Part shown: positions 58,605-64,000 of the stretch, piece after piece
Layout of the letters: every line of letters starts with the position of its first letter
Numbering within the stretch: the first letter of the stretch is position 1
NCBI RefSeq assembly: GCF_009727055.1
Contig: NC_052350.1
Coordinates: 40,906,372-40,970,371, forward strand
Reading direction: 5' to 3'
Length of the DNA stretch: 64,000 bases
Source: Benincasa hispida
Lineage: Eukaryota > Streptophyta > Magnoliopsida > Cucurbitales > Cucurbitaceae
Program-made: the position numbers and the translations under genes
The notes under the pieces: generated by a model
What the model was told of the DNA's origin: nothing
Seen by the model: only the letters and a program-made list of their open reading frames with translations
Database searches by the model: none

Positions 58605-61600
58605 TAAACCAACCCCCAATTTCTTGGATTAGAGACACGGGGATCTAATTCGGCCATGGCTTCCTTAGTCATGGAGATTTGATTCTCTCATAACTTCTGC
58701 CATCAAAATTTCTTACTTGACAAAATCATGAGAACTAATTCATCCTAGTCTCTATTTCTTCGTTTCGCAAAGATTCTGAAATTTGTATTGGTAGATCACT
58801 CTCGTACCCCACATACGATGCCAGTTGTTAATGCCAAATTTTACTAAAGAAAAACGTTTTGCCAAGAAAAAAATACATCTAGCTTTCAGGTAACAATTTT
58901 GTAATTTTTGGGATCGGTAAAACAAAGGAAATCACTGTCCCAAACAAAGGAAAAAGGATTTTGATGACTAAGTAAGATAATTGTAAAATAGAGAATAAGT
59001 TCGAAGTTTAAGTTACTTTATCGAATTATGATGGTCTATTTATCTTAATCCTACTAGGATTAGGATATGAGTTTTCTAATCCCTATTAAGCTACGATCAA
59101 ATCTCATATTATTTTATATTATATTCTTTTTTCGCCTACTCAACACCACCTATTTTTTTTTCCTCCCAATGGTAATGCTTCTTTTAATATTTTGATGATT
59201 CTAAAGTTACTTGTGAAAACATACAGTAATCATAAATTACCATTTTTAATGAAATTAAGATATCTTTTACAAGTGTGAAATAATCAAATATTAAAAAAAT
59301 TATAATAAAATGCTATATATATATAAAAGACAACTCCATTATTATGCTTGAGAAATTATTCAATACTTAATTTGTGTATTAATCACCTTAAACTTGTACA
59401 AAACTTGATACTATTGATAGTAAATTCACAAATATTTTTACGTTTTTTTTTTTTGTTATAATTAGTAGTTAAATTAGAAAAAAAAAAATAGATAGAGGGT
59501 AGAAATATTTCTTCAGAATATTTTACTTTTAAAATTGTAAAGCTATTGATATAGACTTATAGTTTTAGATATTTTAAATCTATATAATCAATAATATATT
59601 CTTTTTTGTTTTAAAAAAACTATAAATCTCAGTATGATTGAAGTAAATTTCACAATTTTGAGTCGTGTGTTACTAATTTTTTCGAAAGAGAGAACAGAAA
59701 GAGAGTTTGTTTGAAAAAAAATATGGAAAAGCGAGAGAGGGGAAGTGGAAAAGTGAGAGTGTGGGAAGGGAAAGAGTTAAAAAATTGATAAAAATAATAA
59801 AAGATGAAAGAGAGAAAAGGTTGATGGTGTAGAGTAAAGAAAAAGTATAGTGTGGGTCTCGTGTAATTTGTAAAATACCACATATCTTAGGATCAATAGA
59901 TTATATGATTGGGTGTAGAGATGTCCAAGAAAACTCATGAGGTCGGGACCCGCGGGAACCACCCCAAATGGGGTAGGAATCCTCAATATGGGAAATAAGG
60001 GAGGGAGTGAGGAATTTTTTTTTTTTCATTTCCAATTCGGGGTCAGGAACCCCGTCCCGCCCCAACTTTTGTATATATATATAAATGTGTAAACTTTGTT
60101 AGGATAATTAGGGAGGTTTTAATTATTAAGTTTAAGACTTTATTACTTTAATTCCTTAGATATTGTAATATTTAAGATAAGATGTTTTAATTGTTGAATT
60201 TTAATTTATAAAAATTATGAGAATTTAACTTTTTAATTATATCTTTTTAAATTAAATGTGTATTATTATTTTTATTACCAAAATTGATAATATTTTATTC
60301 AAATGAAAGTCGTAGTGGATATGTTTAAGGAATTGTTAAAAATATATATTTAATTGAGATTAAAAAAATTGTTAGAAAAAAATGACGACGGAAAATTTTT
60401 CCCGTGGGGAACCCAATCCTTGTGAAATCCACACCCCGTTCCCTGCGAGGAAATTCACGGGGACAAAGAATGGAATAGGGGGCGGGGACGGGGACGGAGA
60501 GGGCTTCTCTGTTCCCGCCCTGCCCCATGGACATTTCTAATTGGATGTAATAAAAAAAGGTCTAAGCATACACAAGTGGTCAAATATTTGAATCCTTTAA
60601 TTTCAAATTTTATTTACAAAAATAAAAAGTAAAAACTACTACTTTAGTTCTTATCTATGAAGCACAAATACTTCATGTGAGACAAAGAATCTATATTAGA
60701 CACGTATCGGATACCAATACTTCCAGATACTTTCCAAATACGTATCTGACACACGATTTGACGTATCTATTTTTATGCTTACCTTTTCTAAAAGAAAAAA
60801 AAAATAAGCAACCCATCTTATCTTTTTCAATCTAAAACTAGGCAGCTTATTTGAAAAGCTCACTACTCGAGTCCAAAACTAAAAGAGAAAAAAAAAATGA
60901 AAAATCAAACCCTAGAATCATCTAATCTTCATCTTCACATTTGAGTCCCCACAAAATCTACCAAAATATAACTCGAATATATTCAATAATTCAATGAAAA
61001 AGATCTTCGTTTATCTTCATACTTCTCTCTCTAATCTTCTTCTTCTCTGATATGAATCACTTTTCTATTGCATTTTATTGACTATTTTACTTCAACATCT
61101 TAGATGTTATTTTTTGTATTGCATTTCAATGTTTGTGTACTATTGTCATTAACTTGTATGCTAAATTTATCTATATACTATTTTTTTTAAGAAAAAAAAA
61201 TGTATCTTCAACGTATCAGTATCCTAGTTTTTTAGAAATTGACGTATCGTCGTATTCTATCGTATCTGTATCCGTGTCTATGCTTCATAGGTTTTTATAC
61301 TTGGTTTTTGTTCATTTTGGTCCCTCTACTTTCAAAATGTTCATTTTTGTCTGTATACTTTCAATTTTAGTTCATTTTGATCATTGTACTTTCAACTTTG
61401 GTTCATTTTGGTCATTGAACTTTAAAAAGCTGACCATTTTTTTTTTCAAAAGTGAAAATGAACGGACTAAAATGAGAACTTTTTAAAAGTATAAGGACTC
61501 AAGTGAACTAAAATTAAATGTACAAGAATTCAAATGAACATTTTTAAGGAAGAATGACCAAAATGAACCAAAGTTGAAAATATATGGACCAAAATGAACA

Positions 61601-62867
61601 TTTTGGAAGTGTAAGGACTAAAATGAACCAAAATAAAAAAAATATATTGGGACTAAAGTAGTATTTAAAAAAAAAAAAAAAAAAGTTATTCCCTACCCAA
61701 ACAAGGGCATTATTTCCAAGGTTGAATTATATTTTTGCCCTTAAACTATATATGAACGTTCTATTTTGTCCTTGGAAGGATTTGGAAATTTCAAATATAC
61801 CCATCAACTCTTGAATTCTTTGGAGGATGTCATTTCAGATGAAAGATGTTGTTAGTTAGAAAGTTCGACATACATAAATGTAAAGTGCCACGTGTATGTC
61901 TTATATTTGTGGTTAAATATCATTTTTATTTTTTTACACAATATGTCGCCAGTGGTGACATCGAACTTCTCATCTTAAAATTGATAGTACATAGTTAATA
62001 TCAGTTAAATTATGTTCTCTTTGATGGAACATTTTGTCTTTTTAAATGCAAGTAAAATTGAAACTTTATGGTTATTTTTTATTTATTTTCATTTTTTTTT
62101 TTTTGTACAACTAAAACTTCATGGTAAAACTATATATGAGTTTATTCAACTTGATCATTGGACTACACAAAAGGAAGTTTTTGCATAATTTTGAAAGAAT
62201 TTAAAAGTTGAAAGGTATATTTAAAAATATAGGTCCCGTCTGATAACCATTTGATTTTTTGTTTTTGTTTTTGAAAATTAAGTTTATGTCTTCCACCTTC
62301 AAATTTCTTTTTTTATTATCTACTTTTTATCAGTGATTTAAAAAATCAATTCAAAATTTGAAAACGGAAAAAAGTAGCTTTAGAAATTTTAAGGGAGTTC
62401 AATAGTTAAAAGTATAATTTATCCACGTTTTTAAAACATGGAGTATTAAAGCCCCGTTTGGTAACTTTTTTTTTTGGTTTTTGAAAATTATATTTACTTT
62501 ATCTCTATTTCTTACAATAATTTGCATATTTCTTAAGTATAATAATTGAATTCTTAGTCAAATTCCAAAAACAAAAACAAGATTTTAATTTTTTTTTTTT
62601 TTGTTTTCAAATTTTAGTTCGATTTTTTAAATCATTGGTAAAAAATAGATAACAAAAGAAATAATATGGAGATAGATGTAGTGTCTATAGACTTAATTTT
62701 TTAAAAAAAATAAAATAAAATAAAATGATTAACCAAACGTGGCTTAATTTTCGTCTATTGATAATTTTATAGTTACAGATTTGACGTTAACACAATATAG
62801 GTGGCATCAAAGGTGGATCTACTAAGAGATTGGGGCACGTACCTTCAAGTGATGATGTGTTTTATAT
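58599..62867. repeat. 4.27-kb exact duplication, copy 2
   Basis: Same as 51015-55283. It contains the second copies of the LTR piece (58826-59145), the hAT MITEs (59916-60539, 60655-61290), the fold-back repeat (61305-61634) and the small MITE (62451-62743). It ends at the N gap. Confidence 0.93.
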
Positions 62868-62872
62868 NNNNN
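62868..62872. other. assembly gap (5 N)
   Basis: Five N within a TA microsatellite. Left of it is the duplicated segment, right of it an unrelated family B LTR. Confidence 0.98.
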
Positions 62873-62899
62873 TATATATATATATATAATAACCAACTT

Positions 62900-64000
62900 A
62901 TTATATGTATATATAACATATGGTTTAATATTTTATCACATACAATATAACCTATAGTTTTAATTCTCTCAACAATGACATTTAATATAAATCTCGTTTA
63001 CATTAAATTTAACTATATGAATCCAATTCATACAATTAATATTTGAATCATATTCAAATATTTATTTCCTCTCAATAAACTTTATAATGTATCAAATACA
63101 TTATAATAATCATATTATATATGATTAAATTAGATTAATTATATCACATATAATTAGTTCCATCAATTAATTTGAACAATTCAAATTAATCCAAAATTGA
63201 TTATTATTTAATCTTCATTGAGTTACAGAGGGGAGCTTATAGACCTATAGATTAAAGCTCTAATGACCTATAGATTAAAGCTTTAATGGTACTTGAATAA
63301 TTAATTAAACTTCTTTAATTAAATTACTCAATATCCATTAACTACTGGGCACTCCACTAAAGACCAATAGTTGCACTCTTTGCACTGCAGATATATTTCT
63401 GTGTCCGTTGGATATATTTCTGTGTCCGTTGGCACTCCACTAGAGACCAATAGTTACCATTTTGAACCTATAATTACATCTAATTCCTTAAGTACCACTG
63501 ATCCCTCTAATGAATAATAAGTCATAGTCCAACTATGACCAAACCCCTCTCGGGCCAAGAAAGAGTGTGACGCCACATTGTTCAAGTCTCGAAATCAGTC
63601 CTTAAGGGAGCAATTTATCTACTTACCCTGACCTCAGGGAAGGAATGAATTCCATCTTGTGTAGCTATGTTCCCAGCTCCAAAATCAGACGAAATCTCAA
63701 AATGGTAGGCTTGTTGAGGCGGCGATCTAGCCACTCTCATCCATACAAATTAAATGATTGCCTTCAGAGACAGGAGTTCACAACTCACTCAGGATTCAGA
63801 TCATGTCACCTATGGTCATCTCGGTGAAATGTAAGTCTCTATTATGAACAGTGTTATATAATGAGACTAGTCATTTCGTGGTCCAGTCTTATACAAACTC
63901 CTTTGTATATAATACCCTCACTCACATGTCTCCACGTGAATGATCGGGATTAGATCATTTATAGCGCTATTGTAACATCTACAAAGTAGGTTGTATTCCT
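62900..64000 (-). mobile_element. family B LTR, minus strand (continues beyond window)
   Basis: Complement of the B LTR, with 'atgtatcaaatacattataat', 'gaacaattcaaattaatcc' and 'cactccactaaagacc', reading up to 'tctccacgtgaatgatc' at the right edge. At 63380-63450 a short local duplication ('gatatatttctgtgtccgtt') is present. The frame at 63645-63827 is LTR sequence. Confidence 0.72.

Overview
This window reads as nuclear DNA of a flowering plant. It is AT-rich, holds one spliced gene with twelve exons, and is otherwise packed with LTR retrotransposons, small inverted-repeat elements and a probable SINE. Repeats of the CTATCA..TGATAG type and the LTR families suggest a cucurbit, but that is an inference and was not tested.

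Regions. 1-2862: two related copia-type LTR pieces. 2863-9788: a decayed Ty3/gypsy element (minus strand) split by a complete but broken Ty1/copia element (3539-8764). 9789-13885: a hAT-type MITE, AT-rich sequence, a second hAT-type element with an N gap, and a short stretch of unlike composition. 13783-38319: a deep nest of insertions. A MULE-like MITE is split by a copia element (15501-38032), which carries two unrelated solo LTRs and three LTRs of two families related to its own; one of these is split in turn by an LTR holding a hAT MITE. Most levels can be ordered by target-site duplications. 38441-43951: the only convincing gene, encoding a 348-residue pseudouridine-5'-phosphate glycosidase (PUMY/PsuG family). 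Its introns hold a tiny TRIM element, a gypsy gag relic, a SINE-like sequence and a sequencing-library adapter. 43952-62867: intergenic DNA with MITEs, a 3.9-kb non-autonomous LTR element, and a 4.27-kb segment present twice as a direct copy with no difference seen; the second copy stops at an N gap. 62873-64000: a minus-strand copy of one LTR family seen at the start.

The gene product is expected to split pseudouridine monophosphate into uracil and ribose 5-phosphate; its N-terminus carries a candidate PTS2 peroxisomal signal. No tRNA or rRNA gene and no CRISPR array was seen. Apart from the gene, all long reading frames either belong to broken transposon proteins or are chance frames in repeats. 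At least three places look like assembly problems: a Nextera mate-pair junction adapter at 40881-40918, unmerged ends around the N at 12614, and the exact duplication ending at the gap at 62868-62872.
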